NCBI GenBank assembly: GCA_001604385.1 | Contig: LVBK01000020.1 | Location: 62,001 to 126,000, forward strand | Length of the DNA stretch: 64,000 nt | Direction: 5' to 3' | Origin: Spirochaetales bacterium Spiro_09 | GTDB taxonomy: Bacteria; Spirochaetota; Spirochaetia; Treponematales; Treponemataceae | In this document: positions 43,738 through 53,453 of the stretch, piece by piece | Numbering within the stretch: position 1 is the stretch's first letter | How the letters are laid out: each line of letters starts with the position of its first letter | The notes under the pieces: model-generated | The model's input: the letters and a program-made list of their open reading frames with translations, nothing else | Told to the model about the DNA's origin: nothing | Databases searched by the model: none | Made by a program: the position numbers and the translations under genes

Positions 43738-44810
43738 TCTGCACCGTACCGTATACGCGGATCGACCAAGGCAAGGATGATATCGGACAGCACCATGCCG
43801 ACCAGAACCAGGAACGAAATAAACATTATATTGGCCAATACAAGGTTTATGTCTTCCTGCATGACTGCTTCGTACATAAGTCTGCCGATGCCGGGATAGG
43901 CAAAGACAATTTCCAGGATGAGCGAACCGGAGAACAGGCCGGCGAGCAGGTTTGCGCTTCCGGTGATATACGGATTCAGCGTATTGCGGAAAGCATGGTT
44001 GAAATATACCCTGCGCTCGGCAATTCCGCGCGAACGGAGCGCCGTTATGTAGGGCTGGCCAAGCTGGTCAAGCATGGTTGCCCGTATCATGCGCATAGTG
44101 CCTCCGACTCCGCCCAAAAAAGCTGCCAGAAGGGGTAAAAAGACATGATGGGCATAACTGAAGACAAATTTGCCCGGGTTTTCCACCCAGGGAAAACCCG
44201 GGTACCCGGTAACCGGAAAGAGTCCGCTGACCGAGGCAAAGAGCTGCAAGAGGATCAGCAGCAATATTCCCGGGAAGGCATGCAGAACGAGCGCAAAAAA
44301 GGTGACGGCAAGGTCGGTGCGCGTTCCCGCCTTCGAGGAAAACCAGACCCCCAGGGCAAAGGAGGTGAGGGTAATAAGCACCAGTGAAATGAGGTTGAGG
44401 AGGACTGAGTTTGCCAGTCTCGGGCCGATCAAAAACAGAACCGGCGCGCGGGAAATCAGGCTGTTTCCCAAATCCCGATGCACAAAGACCCGTTCCAGCC
44501 AGCGGAAGTATTGTTCGTAAAAGGGCCGGTCGAGACCAAGGTCCGCGCGGGTGGCGGCAATTTGTTCATCCCTCAGTGCCCGGTCTCCCTCTCCCGCACG
44601 CGATTCCTGGGTCAACAATTGCTGGGTTACCAGCTGGTCCACGATGTCTCCGGGTGCAAGTTCCATCAGGCCGAAGACAGCAAAGCCAAGGACGAACAGG
44701 ATGGCCGCCATAGTGACCATCCGCGATACAATAAAGGAAAGGAGCGGAAATTTTTTTCGTGTCCGGTTTACCGCGTCAATGGCGGCATAGAGTGCTGTTC
44801 GTGCATTCAT
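43734..44810 (-). CDS. oppB: Oligopeptide ABC transporter permease, OppB type
   Basis: A 358-residue permease with six helices. The first helix (MVTMAAILFVLGFAVFGLMELAPG) is followed by a periplasmic loop with QQLLTQESRAGEGD and the family motif DLGLDRPFYEQYFRWL. The EAA-loop region is YITALRSRGIAERRVYFNHAF, and VFAYPGIGRLMYEAVMQED precedes the last helix. It starts one base after the binding-protein stop. The C-terminus VDPRIRYG is typical. Pairs with OppC. Confidence 0.93.
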   Translation of the reverse strand: MNARTALYAAIDAVNRTRKKFPLLSFIVSRMVTMAAILFVLGFAVFGLMELAPGDIVDQLVTQQLLTQESRAGEGDRALRDEQIAATRADLGLDRPFYEQYFRWLERVFVHRDLGNSLISRAPVLFLIGPRLANSVLLNLISLVLITLTSFALGVWFSSKAGTRTDLAVTFFALVLHAFPGILLLILLQLFASVSGLFPVTGYPGFPWVENPGKFVFSYAHHVFLPLLAAFLGGVGGTMRMIRATMLDQLGQPYITALRSRGIAERRVYFNHAFRNTLNPYITGSANLLAGLFSGSLILEIVFAYPGIGRLMYEAVMQEDINLVLANIMFISFLVLVGMVLSDIILALVDPRIRYGAE

Positions 44811-44811
44811 G

Positions 44812-46692
44812 TCAGGGTTGGTCCTCCTGTTTCAGCCAGAGGCGATCTGTTTGCAAGCCGCCTATATTGTCGTAATACAGATTTGCCGTATCCCACCGGT
44901 TGTCTACCGCGGTAAAATTCCGGGGTCTAACCAGATATATGACCGGACATTGCTCAAGAATGATACTCTGGTATTCATCCCATATTCGTTGAGCCCGACT
45001 CCGGTCAAGGGTAAAACTTCCTTCGTTATATAACCAGTCGATACGGGCTTCCCATTCGGTGGCGGGCTCTTCCTGAAGGGGATGCCACAGGTGCAAGTTC
45101 CCCGTTGAAGGCCATACGTTAGACCCTTGGGTCGGCCAGTAATTGACGCCAAGTCCGATAATGACGGATTGCCAGTCGAAGGTAGCGGTGAGCTGTTCCA
45201 CTATTTTCTGGAAATCGGTTGCCCTGATCCGCACGGTAATGCCGATCCGGGCACATTCATCGGCAATGATCGACGCTATGTCGCTGGTCGTGGTGACATC
45301 GGAAGGGATGGTCAGATCAAATTCAACCGGCCTGCCCTGTACGTCCCGCATAATGCCGTCACTTCCCCGCTCCATGCCGATCGATGCAAGCAGGGCCAGT
45401 GCGCGCTCCGGATTGTAGAGGTACTCCAGCCGGATAGACGGATTGTAGAAGGGGTTCGGCTCGGGAAAGAAATCGGTCTTGGGCACGGCAAGTCCCCGGT
45501 ATGTTTGCGCGATAATGCGGTCCCGGTGAAGGATCGAACTCATTGCCTGGCGGAATTCTTTTTTGGTAAACCAGGCGTACTGGGCGCTCTCGTTGTTTGC
45601 AGGATTCTGGTTGAAACTCCAGAAACTTGCGCCGAGAGAACCTCCCGCGCTGTACATGGTGTAATGGGGATTCGCCCGCTCTACAAGCTCTTCAAGATCT
45701 TCCGGTCGCAGACCATAGCTTTCAAGTTCCGCCTGTTTGAAAAGAAGAAACCGTGTGTTTTCCTCGGGAATGATGCGGACTACCTTCCGTTCGGGATAGG
45801 GAATGCTGTCTTTTCCGTCTTTTTTCCAGTAATGGGGGTTTCGGGTAAATATCAGGCGCTGCCCCGGTGTATATTCAGTCAAATGCCACATGCCCATTGA
45901 GGGTATTTTCCGGGGGTCGCTTGCAATGCTGAAGAGGTCCATAACACCCTTGACGCCTCCTTCATCCTTTGCCTTCTTGTACAGAAAGCGTGGTCCGAAA
46001 TTGCGGTTTGTTGACAAAAAGGGATTGGAGTCGATGCGGGGAAAATCGAAGGCGAAACGTTTGTCGTCGATGCGCCTGATTGTCACTCTTCCTTCCGAAC
46101 CGTCCTCGAGGGTGACAAATTGGCTGTTGTAGGCAGAGCTGCGGAATTCGCTGTCGCCCTCAATCTCATTGTACCAGAAAATGACATCATCGGAGGTTAC
46201 CGGGATTTTCTCGGCGGATCCGTAGAATGTCCAAAAGAGGTCATCACGAAGCGTGTAGATGACCGACAGGGTTCCCTTATCCTCGTCAATATGTATTTCT
46301 CCCGAGGCGCAATTGGGCTGCCACTCGCGGGTAATGTAATTGTAGTCCATAAGGGAATCGTGCAGATGATCCAAAATGGCGCTGGTCGATCCGTCTCTCT
46401 CTGCGACGAGGAGGTTAAAACTTTTCGGATCGGCTGAAACTGCAGATCTCCAGTCTCCCCCGCGAAAGCCGGGAACCCATTGTTCTCCCTGCCAGGGTTT
46501 GTGTACTGTTTTCTCCAGAAGCGCATTTTTGCCTGCAGACATCAGGCTTTCAATTTCTTCCCGGCTCATTTCCGCCGTACGGGAACAGGAAACACTTGCG
46601 AGGAGTGCGGTCACTGCAAGAAACAGGGGAAGGAAGTATCCTCCCGTCCGTTGCGATCCGCATGCATTTCCGGTACACAATTTTTTATTCAT
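44812..46692 (-). CDS. oppA: Oligopeptide ABC transporter binding lipoprotein, OppA type
   Basis: A 626-residue family-5 extracellular solute-binding protein. The signal segment FLPLFLAVTALLASVSC ends in a lipobox Cys. Typical landmarks are CASGEIHIDEDKGTLSVIYTL, GMWHLTEYTPGQRLIFTRNPHYW and YLYNPERALALLASIGMERG. It is longer than the classic OppA (about 540). It captures peptides or similar solutes outside the inner membrane and delivers them to OppBC. ATG 46692 is chosen for AAGGAT upstream and because the signal peptide follows. The track ORF from 46848 lacks these features. First gene of oppABCDF. Confidence 0.92.
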   Translation of the reverse strand: MNKKLCTGNACGSQRTGGYFLPLFLAVTALLASVSCSRTAEMSREEIESLMSAGKNALLEKTVHKPWQGEQWVPGFRGGDWRSAVSADPKSFNLLVAERDGSTSAILDHLHDSLMDYNYITREWQPNCASGEIHIDEDKGTLSVIYTLRDDLFWTFYGSAEKIPVTSDDVIFWYNEIEGDSEFRSSAYNSQFVTLEDGSEGRVTIRRIDDKRFAFDFPRIDSNPFLSTNRNFGPRFLYKKAKDEGGVKGVMDLFSIASDPRKIPSMGMWHLTEYTPGQRLIFTRNPHYWKKDGKDSIPYPERKVVRIIPEENTRFLLFKQAELESYGLRPEDLEELVERANPHYTMYSAGGSLGASFWSFNQNPANNESAQYAWFTKKEFRQAMSSILHRDRIIAQTYRGLAVPKTDFFPEPNPFYNPSIRLEYLYNPERALALLASIGMERGSDGIMRDVQGRPVEFDLTIPSDVTTTSDIASIIADECARIGITVRIRATDFQKIVEQLTATFDWQSVIIGLGVNYWPTQGSNVWPSTGNLHLWHPLQEEPATEWEARIDWLYNEGSFTLDRSRAQRIWDEYQSIILEQCPVIYLVRPRNFTAVDNRWDTANLYYDNIGGLQTDRLWLKQEDQP

Positions 46693-46748
46693 AGGGCATC
46701 CTTTTCCCAAGCAGTATACCGGAAAACGGTCCGGTTGGGTGAATTTTC

Positions 46749-46778
46749 TTGCCCGTTTTCGACAACGAGCTGTATGCT
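46749..46778 (+). promoter_or_regulatory. Candidate promoter for the CatA-like gene
   Basis: TTGCCC, 18 bases, TATGCT, then 7 bases to the ATG at 46786. Two in-frame ATGs at 46774 and 46780 would overlap the -10, so 46786 is the likely start. Confidence 0.45.
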
Positions 46779-46785
46779 GATGCTC

Positions 46786-47661
46786 ATGAATACTGCCAGG
46801 CGCCGCTTCGGGGATCGAAAAGAAGGAAGACTCCTTCGTACCCTGCACCCAATGGATCTGTTAACCCCGTATTTGATGGTCGAACGCAATGATGCGACCA
46901 ATTATATCCGTGATCGCTTCGAAATCGGGGAAGCCGATCGCTATGTTCATAAAAAGCGCGCTGAAGGGCTGTCCTCGTTCGGGCTCATGCACCTTCTGAT
47001 CGCTGCCTACGTGCGTGCGGCCAGCCAGCGGCCGGGAGTAAACCGGTTTGTTTCCGGCCAGCGCATCTATGCCCGCAACCGGCTGACCGTGAATATGGTG
47101 GTCAAGCGCAGCCTTCGGCTGAACGAAGAGTCGACAATCATCAAGGTCACCTTTGACCCATCCGATACAGCCTCTGCAGTATACCGCAAGTTTAACGAGG
47201 AATATGAAAAAGCGATTGCCGCCACCTCGACGGATTTCGACACTCTCGCGTTTGTAATCAATCTCATCCCCCGACCGGTTAAACGACTGTTGATACGCAT
47301 ACTCAAGGCTCTGGACTATGCCGATCTGCTCCCCGCCCGCCTTGTCGAGCTGAGTCCCTTTCATTCATCCCTCTTTGTTACCTCGATGGGCTCTCTCGGC
47401 ATTCCGCCGGTATTTCATCATCTGTATAATTTTGGAAATGTGGGTGTGTTCCTCTCCTTCGGCTCGAAATATTCCGAATATGTGCTGAACGGAAACGGAG
47501 AAGCGGTAAAAAAATCTTTCATGGATTACACCGTCGCGGCCGACGAGCGATGTTGCGACGGCTTTTACTTCGCCTCTGCGCTGAAACTGGTTCGTTCGTA
47601 TATCGCGCGGCCGGAGGTTCTTGACAGTCCGCCCGAAACCGTTGTCCCGGACATTGGATAG
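46786..47661 (+). CDS. CatA/E2-fold acyltransferase-like protein lacking the catalytic His
   Basis: A 291-residue protein resembling the catalytic domain of 2-oxoacid dehydrogenase E2 and chloramphenicol acetyltransferase (RRTLHPMDLLTPYLMVERND region, FGLMHLLIAAYVRAASQRP, SLFVTSMGSLGIPPVFHHLYNFG). The signature DHRxxDG is replaced by DERCCDG at about 253-259, so the catalytic His is Glu. There is no lipoyl domain or E1/E3 neighbour, so it is not part of a dehydrogenase complex. ATG 46786 is chosen from the promoter position. Function unknown, possibly a non-catalytic or altered acyltransferase. Confidence 0.75.
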   Translation: MNTARRRFGDRKEGRLLRTLHPMDLLTPYLMVERNDATNYIRDRFEIGEADRYVHKKRAEGLSSFGLMHLLIAAYVRAASQRPGVNRFVSGQRIYARNRLTVNMVVKRSLRLNEESTIIKVTFDPSDTASAVYRKFNEEYEKAIAATSTDFDTLAFVINLIPRPVKRLLIRILKALDYADLLPARLVELSPFHSSLFVTSMGSLGIPPVFHHLYNFGNVGVFLSFGSKYSEYVLNGNGEAVKKSFMDYTVAADERCCDGFYFASALKLVRSYIARPEVLDSPPETVVPDIG

Positions 47662-47677
47662 GAGCTCCTGGCAAAGG

Positions 47678-50600
47678 TCAATACAGGAGCGGTTGAAGTT
47701 CTTTCCATGCGGTATCGAGGCGCTTTTGCAACTCGTCAAAGCCCCGGTGATTTTTCTGTCGGGCTGCTTCTTCGAGCGCTGCGGTCACGTCGGCAAATTG
47801 CTCGAAGCACATGTTCAAAGCCATTCCTTTCAGGGAATGGGCAATGCGGATAATGTCGGCATACTCCCGTGCCGCTACGCTTGAGTGGAGTTCTTTCAGT
47901 TTCACGGGAATTTCTGAGCGACAGGAATCGATCAATTTTTTTTGCAAGCCGGTATCGTGGCAAATATACTCGCCCCAGGTTTTGCGGTTAAACGCTTCTT
48001 TCCTGTGTCCCGTGCCGGCAGTTCCCTCACACAGGATCCCGTTGGAAGCGATCCAGGTATCCAGTATCCTTTTCAGCTTGACTTCGTCGATCGGTTTGGA
48101 CAGAAAGTCGTCCATTCCGCTTGCGAACGCCCGATCCCTCTCTTCTTTCAAAGCCCCTGCTGTCAAAGCGATAATGGGTATATGAGTGCCTGTTTCCGAA
48201 TCCCGCTCCCGGATGCGTCGCGCTGCTTCGTGGCCGTCTATTTCCGGCATCTGCACGTCCATGAATACCAGATCGACATGCTCTTTGGTTATCAACTCAA
48301 TTGCTTCCCGGCCATTTACCGCTTCAAGAATTTCTGCTTCAGGAAGAAGCCGTTCAAGCAGTGCGCGTGTCAAGGTCATATTCATGGGCAAGTCCTCGGC
48401 GACGACAATGACGGGTCGGGGCGTGTTGGCGCTATCCGGCTTGTCCATGTGGGACAGCTTTTTTTTCTCGAGCTTTTTTTCCTGTGCCTGTATCCTGTCC
48501 AGACAGTCGTCAAGATCCCGCGCTTTTACCGGTTTAATCAGGTTGTGGGCAATGCCCTTTGTTTTGCATTCATCGTGCAGTTCCTGGCTTTCCGCTGCCC
48601 CGTGCAGCAGTATGACCGGTATGCGGGAAGAGGGCAGTTCCGTGCGTTTTCTGAGGGAGGTAACCGTTACCAGCCCGTCGAGAGGACTCATGTTATAGTC
48701 GACAACCGCAAGACTGAAGGTATCTTTTTCGAGCAGGCTGAGGGCTGAAAGTCCGTCAGCTGCCTCCGAAACGGAATAGCCCCGGCCCTCGAGCATGCGT
48801 TTCAGTATTCTGCGCGAGCTTTCATTATTGTCGATTATCAACACTGTCTTGTCTGATCCGGGGATTATCGCCGGTGCTGACTCTTTGGAGCAGGCTGTTT
48901 CAAATCCGAAGTAAAAGGTCGATCCCTTGCCGACTTCGCTTTCGAAGGAAATACTTCCGCCCATTTTTTGGGCAAGAGTTGTGGAAATGGTCAAGCCAAG
49001 CCCTGTTCCGCCAAATTTTCTGGTAGTGGAGCTGTCCGCCTGCGAAAAGGCCCGGAAAAGACGGTTTTTTTGATCTTCCCGTATACCAATACCGGTATCC
49101 CGCACGGCAAAATGAAATATGCCGCGGCTGTTACCGGACGGGGTAAAATTTGCGTGCAGCTCGACTTCTCCCAGTTCGGTAAATTTGACCGCGTTGTTCA
49201 AAAGGTTCAGCAAAATTTGTTTTACCCTCACCGGATCGCAGTCGGCTTTCCGGGGCATCCCGGCCGGAATGTCCAGTAACAGTTCCAGGCCCTTTTCGGC
49301 CGCCTGATATTTGACAATATCAATGGCATCTTCCATCAGGCTGTACATGTCTGTTTCAATAATTTCCAGTTCAAGCTTACCGGCTTCGATTTTTGAAAAG
49401 TCGAGAATGTCGTTGATTATGCCGAGCAGGGCTTTACCTGCCGTATTCGCATTGACCGCGTAGTTCATTTGCATTTCTGACAAACTCGATTTTAAAAGGA
49501 GCTCGGTAAAACCTATGACCCCGTTTAAGGGCGTACGGATTTCGTGGCTCATGTTCGCAAGGAACTCGGACTTTGCGCGGTTGGCTTCCTCCGCTGCCTT
49601 TTGCGCCTCGAGTATCTGCCGTGCTGCTTTTTTCCGTTCCTCCTCTGCCTCCCGGGCAGGCGTAACATCCCGGATGTTCAAGACAATACCGTTGATTGCC
49701 GGGTCATGGAGGAAATTGACGCCGATGGTGTGCAAGTATATTTTCTTTCCGTTTTTGTGGGAAAATCGGTACTCGATATCGATGCGGGAACCCTGCGCAA
49801 GCCGGCACTGTTCGAGGGCTGTCTGGGTTCGCGGGACGTCTTCCTCATCGATTCCCTCAAAAACGCTGGTTTTCAAACTGTCTTCAACTGTGTACCCGGT
49901 AATGGCTTCAACCTGATTGCTTATATACTCAATAATGCCGTTACGGTCGGTAATGATGATAATATCGCTCGAGTTCTGCACGAGGTGACGGAAACGCTCC
50001 TCGCTCTTTTTCAGGCTGTCCTCGGTTTTCTGCCGCAAGGTGATGTCACGGAAATTCCAGACCCGGCCGGCAATCGAATCATCGATACGGTATGGATGGC
50101 TAATTCGCTCAATGATCCTCCCGTCAGCGAGCTCCAGCGTGTCGCGGGCGTTTTCTTCCGGGCTTGCGTATAGCTTCCGCACCCTCTGCGTAAAGGAAAG
50201 CGGGTTTTTTTGTTTGAGGGCAACCGCTTCAAGAAGCTGTTGGTCATCGCCCGAGAGGAGTGCCGGGTGTCCTTCGATTTGCCACAGTTCGACAAATTTC
50301 CGGTTCATCTTGACTATTTGCTCGTTTCGATCGACGACAAGTACACCATCGGCAGTGGATTCTATCGTGGCTTCCAGGACTGACAGCGATTCCTGCAGGG
50401 CCTGTTCCGTTTGAATACGGCCGCTGATGTCTCTGGCCGCCGCATATATCAGTTTCCCCTGTGGATGTGATCGCCACTCGATATACTTCCATTCGCCGTT
50501 CTTTGTCCGGTAACGGTTGACAAAGTTGATCACGTTTTTCTGGCTGTCAAGTTCGCCCATTACGGCAAGGGTGGACTCAAGATCGTCAGGATGCACAAAG

Positions 50601-51103
50601 TCAAGAAATTTGGCCGACTCAAGCTCTGTAGCCGTGTATCCCAGGACGTTTTCCCATTCACGGTTTACCTTGAGAAAGTTTCCGTCGGTATCCGCAATAC
50701 ACAAGAGGTCAAGATTGACCGAAAAAAAACTTTCAAGTTCTTCGGCCTGTTTTTTGGTCTCTGTGATATCGGTGAAGACGGTAAGAAAATGTTCCGGTTC
50801 ATCGCAGTAGGCTTGTACCTTATACCAGCGTTGCAAATGCGGGGAGAATTGCTCGGTATGGCTTTCCTTACCCGTCCGGGCGACTTCGCCATAATAGGCT
50901 ACCCAGTCGAAGCCGCTTTCCCGTATGCCGGGAATGACTTCGGTGACCCGCCTCCCGATAATTGTTTGAATGTCCAGGCCGGTCAGTTCGCCGAAAGCCG
51001 GATTGGCGTCCAAAAAAACGTAATCTTCCGGAATACCGGCTGCATCGCAGAGTATCTTATGCCGGGCAATCGCGAAGGGAGAATTCCTGAGCGCTTCAAT
51101 CAT
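47678..51103 (-). CDS. Hybrid histidine kinase with four PAS domains, two receivers and Hpt
   Basis: A 1141-residue cytoplasmic protein. PAS domains cover about 10-120, 125-235, 240-360 and 370-490 (FLDANPAFGELTGL, LDLLCIADTDGNFLKVNREW, STADGVLVVDRNEQIV, SSDIIIITDRNGIIEYIS). The kinase core has H-box NMSHEIRTPLNGVIGF and ATPase boxes LLNNAVKF, DTGIGI and GGTGLGL. Receiver 1 has VVDYNMSPLDG and receiver 2 has VFMDVQMPEIDGHEAA. The Hpt domain has AHSLKGMAL. This gives a full internal phosphorelay. No transmembrane segment is seen, so signals are intracellular. It begins 29 bases after the upstream permease stop. A TATAGT lies 11 bases before the ATG. An output protein is not adjacent. Confidence 0.93.
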   Translation of the reverse strand: MIEALRNSPFAIARHKILCDAAGIPEDYVFLDANPAFGELTGLDIQTIIGRRVTEVIPGIRESGFDWVAYYGEVARTGKESHTEQFSPHLQRWYKVQAYCDEPEHFLTVFTDITETKKQAEELESFFSVNLDLLCIADTDGNFLKVNREWENVLGYTATELESAKFLDFVHPDDLESTLAVMGELDSQKNVINFVNRYRTKNGEWKYIEWRSHPQGKLIYAAARDISGRIQTEQALQESLSVLEATIESTADGVLVVDRNEQIVKMNRKFVELWQIEGHPALLSGDDQQLLEAVALKQKNPLSFTQRVRKLYASPEENARDTLELADGRIIERISHPYRIDDSIAGRVWNFRDITLRQKTEDSLKKSEERFRHLVQNSSDIIIITDRNGIIEYISNQVEAITGYTVEDSLKTSVFEGIDEEDVPRTQTALEQCRLAQGSRIDIEYRFSHKNGKKIYLHTIGVNFLHDPAINGIVLNIRDVTPAREAEEERKKAARQILEAQKAAEEANRAKSEFLANMSHEIRTPLNGVIGFTELLLKSSLSEMQMNYAVNANTAGKALLGIINDILDFSKIEAGKLELEIIETDMYSLMEDAIDIVKYQAAEKGLELLLDIPAGMPRKADCDPVRVKQILLNLLNNAVKFTELGEVELHANFTPSGNSRGIFHFAVRDTGIGIREDQKNRLFRAFSQADSSTTRKFGGTGLGLTISTTLAQKMGGSISFESEVGKGSTFYFGFETACSKESAPAIIPGSDKTVLIIDNNESSRRILKRMLEGRGYSVSEAADGLSALSLLEKDTFSLAVVDYNMSPLDGLVTVTSLRKRTELPSSRIPVILLHGAAESQELHDECKTKGIAHNLIKPVKARDLDDCLDRIQAQEKKLEKKKLSHMDKPDSANTPRPVIVVAEDLPMNMTLTRALLERLLPEAEILEAVNGREAIELITKEHVDLVFMDVQMPEIDGHEAARRIRERDSETGTHIPIIALTAGALKEERDRAFASGMDDFLSKPIDEVKLKRILDTWIASNGILCEGTAGTGHRKEAFNRKTWGEYICHDTGLQKKLIDSCRSEIPVKLKELHSSVAAREYADIIRIAHSLKGMALNMCFEQFADVTAALEEAARQKNHRGFDELQKRLDTAWKELQPLLY

Positions 51104-51132
51104 GTATACAGTGTACTATACTTTTTCCGTCT

Positions 51133-52365
51133 TTACAGTATTCCGCCCATAACATACAGGCTCATGATGCCGAGGCCGGCCATTGTTGTTGCAATCGTTG
51201 AGGGCAGGCCGAATTTCAGAAAGTCAAGAAAACCGATGTCGCACTGGTCACGGGCTTTTTCTGCCACAATGATGTTTGCAACCGCGCCGATAAGGGTCAG
51301 ATTTCCGGCAATGGTGCTTGCGAAGGCAAGCGTATACCACATCAGTTCCGGTTTCCCATATTGTCCGACAGATTCGGCAATGAGCAGCACATAGGGCACG
51401 TTGGCGAAGACATTCGACGCCGCAATACTGATCAGGCCGAACAGCCACATGTCCGCGATGGTGTCGCCGGAAAGACGCGCGGCAAGGGCTGTCAGCGGCT
51501 TGCTTGCTCCCGAGACGTGCAGGGCACCGGTTACAATGAAGAGGCAGGCAAAGAATAACAGAAGATTCCAGTCGATGCGCTTGAGGATATCCGTTTCATT
51601 GCGGTTCCCCAGCACAAAAATGGCGGCTGCTCCGGCAAGGGCTGTCCAGGCCATATTGTGCAGGATAAAGAAACCGGCGATAACGCATGAGATTGTCAGT
51701 ACCGAGCGTTTCAAAAGCGGTTTGGCAAAAGGTGCGGTCGCTCCCCGGTCCCAAAGCTGTTTGACCGACAATTCTTTTTTGAACATGACGATCAGAAAGA
51801 TATAATTGACGCCCAGGCAGACAAGGCCAACCGGAAGCATCAGCAGAAAGTGTTCCCGGTAGGGAATGCCTGAAAGATGGCCTATGATCATATTTTGCGG
51901 GCTTCCGGTAAAGGTCAGGAGGCCGCCGATATTTGTCGAGGTGGCAAGTGCGAGCAGAAAGGGTAGGGGAGGCAGTTTTCCTTGCCGGAGCAGAATCAAA
52001 AGTAGCGGCGTGCAGATGATGCATACAATATCGTTTACCAAAAAACCGGCAAGGATGCCCGTGCCGAATACGACGATTGCCATGAAAACCCGCGGAGAGG
52101 GGCTGTATCGGGATATTCGTTCCGCCGCGATGTCGAAGAATCCCGACTCGAGCAGGTGCTCGGTCAATATCATCATGCCGAGCAGGAGGACGATGGTATC
52201 CCAGTTGACCAGGGCGTATGCCTGTGACGGGCGAATTACCCGGGAAGCGACCATGAGAACTGCACCGAGAAGAACGCCTGCCGGTCTGCCAATGTGTATG
52301 ATATTGAGTCGCCGACCGGAAATCAGGATGTAGGTAACAAGGAAAATTAATATAGAGGTGATCAC
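51133..52365 (-). CDS. ArsB/NhaD-superfamily anion permease (SLC13-like)
   Basis: A 410-residue membrane protein with about 11 helices of the ion-transporter superfamily. Repeated motifs are FLVNDIVCIICTPLLLILL and ALATSTNIGGLLTFTGSPQNMIIG in the first half. VFANVPYVLLIAESVG and TIAGNLTLIGAVANIIVAEKA occur in the second. The Asn-rich hairpins match ArsB-like and DASS transporters. No arsenic genes (arsR, arsC) are near, so arsenite export is not supported. Start GTG 52365 with AGGAGTT upstream. Possibly co-transcribed with the downstream histidine kinase. Confidence 0.85.
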   Translation of the reverse strand: MITSILIFLVTYILISGRRLNIIHIGRPAGVLLGAVLMVASRVIRPSQAYALVNWDTIVLLLGMMILTEHLLESGFFDIAAERISRYSPSPRVFMAIVVFGTGILAGFLVNDIVCIICTPLLLILLRQGKLPPLPFLLALATSTNIGGLLTFTGSPQNMIIGHLSGIPYREHFLLMLPVGLVCLGVNYIFLIVMFKKELSVKQLWDRGATAPFAKPLLKRSVLTISCVIAGFFILHNMAWTALAGAAAIFVLGNRNETDILKRIDWNLLLFFACLFIVTGALHVSGASKPLTALAARLSGDTIADMWLFGLISIAASNVFANVPYVLLIAESVGQYGKPELMWYTLAFASTIAGNLTLIGAVANIIVAEKARDQCDIGFLDFLKFGLPSTIATTMAGLGIMSLYVMGGIL

Positions 52366-52449
52366 GGGTAACTCCTGCGCGTACTATATTCACTATATGA
52401 AATTACCGGTGAATCTGTCGAGACAGAGGGCCCTGCCCTGGAAATTTCA

Positions 52450-52458
52450 TGGTATAGT
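52450..52458 (+). promoter_or_regulatory. Extended -10 before the esterase gene
   Basis: TGG-TATAGT followed by 6 bases to the ATG at 52465. No -35 and no Shine-Dalgarno, in keeping with a leaderless transcript. Confidence 0.45.
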
Positions 52459-52464
52459 ATTCGT

Positions 52465-53304
52465 ATGACCAACCTGAAGAAACTGAAAAAGCTTCTGTCC
52501 CTTGACGCCCGCCGAGACGGTTTGTTGCCGACCGCTTCCCATGCCCTGCCGTTCAGAATTGATCCTCCTGGGGCACGGGAGGCCTTCCTGATTTGTCACG
52601 GATATACCGGTATCCCCGACGAGATGCGCCACCTGGCAACCGTTCTTGCCGGCGCGGGCTATGCAGTGTCCGTTCCCCGGTATCCGGGCCACGGAACCTG
52701 CCGGGAAGACCTGTTTCACTGCGGCGCAGAGGACTGGCTGCGTTGCGCGCTCGACGCGTATGCCAACCTTTCCGCCGAATATCCCGTAGTGCACATAGCC
52801 GGTCACTCGATGGGAGGCCTTATCGCCACCGCCATTGCCGCGATACACGGTTCATCTCGTCTTGTGCTGATGGCTCCTGCTTTTTCCCTGTCTATACCCC
52901 GCATTCAGTGGATACCCTTTACATCACATTTTGTCAGGGATATCAAACGCAACCGCCAGCCCTCCGATTTTGACCGATCGAATCCGGCCCGCATGCAGAT
53001 ATTCGCGCAATACTGGCAGGACGATCTTGTCGCGCCTACGGCCGGCCTGGTGTATTTGAGCCGCCTTGTCCGTGGCCTGTTGCCCCGCGTAAAGGCCCGT
53101 GTGTTGGTGCTTTTGGGAGAAAAAGACACAACCGTACCGGTTAGCGTCAGTTCGCTCATCGGGAGGAAGGCAATTAATGCCTCGCATATCGAGACGGTTG
53201 TATTTGATAATGCCGGTCATTTGTTCCCCTTTGACAGCGATCGGGACCGTTCTTCGACGGTTGTTCTGCGCTGGCTTGCCGATTCAGCATCGAAGCCGAC
53301 ATAG
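52465..53304 (+). CDS. Alpha/beta hydrolase (carboxylesterase / monoacylglycerol-lipase-like)
   Basis: A 279-residue cytoplasmic hydrolase. FLICHGYTGIPDEMRHLA holds the oxyanion His-Gly, AGHSMGGLIATAIAA holds the nucleophile Ser, LGEKDTTVP the Asp and DNAGHLFPFDSDRD the His. The layout matches Est30-type carboxylesterases and YvaK. It probably cleaves short- or medium-chain esters. There is no signal peptide. The start follows an extended -10 by 6 bases. Divergent from the ArsB-like permease and followed by the TAXI operon. Confidence 0.88.
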   Translation: MTNLKKLKKLLSLDARRDGLLPTASHALPFRIDPPGAREAFLICHGYTGIPDEMRHLATVLAGAGYAVSVPRYPGHGTCREDLFHCGAEDWLRCALDAYANLSAEYPVVHIAGHSMGGLIATAIAAIHGSSRLVLMAPAFSLSIPRIQWIPFTSHFVRDIKRNRQPSDFDRSNPARMQIFAQYWQDDLVAPTAGLVYLSRLVRGLLPRVKARVLVLLGEKDTTVPVSVSSLIGRKAINASHIETVVFDNAGHLFPFDSDRDRSSTVVLRWLADSASKPT

Positions 53305-53403
53305 TTACCGAATCTTTTTTTTATTTTTTTACCGGTTGTTCCTGTTTCACGAAATGTAAGTGTATGATACAGTTTGGCGAATGAAATCAATATCGGAGCA
53401 TTT

Positions 53404-53420
53404 TTGTCCCTCATGGACAA
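53404..53420 (+). other. Small leader hairpin before the TAXI operon
   Basis: TTGTCC-CTCAT-GGACAA is a 6-bp stem 33 bases ahead of the TAXI start. It may be a leader structure or an operator half-site pair. T-rich runs at 53310-53330 precede it and may end the esterase transcript. Confidence 0.3.
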
Positions 53421-53453
53421 GGTTCCGGGTGATGTAACGAATGGAGGGTACAT

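Noticed and set aside
46480-46785. N-terminal extension of the CatA-like ORF
   Set aside because: It overlaps the start and signal peptide of oppA on the other strand and the promoter at 46749-46778.
51133-52365. Arsenite efflux pump ArsB
   Set aside because: The fold fits the ArsB/NhaD superfamily, but no arsR, arsC or arsA is near and the motifs do not separate ArsB from other anion permeases.
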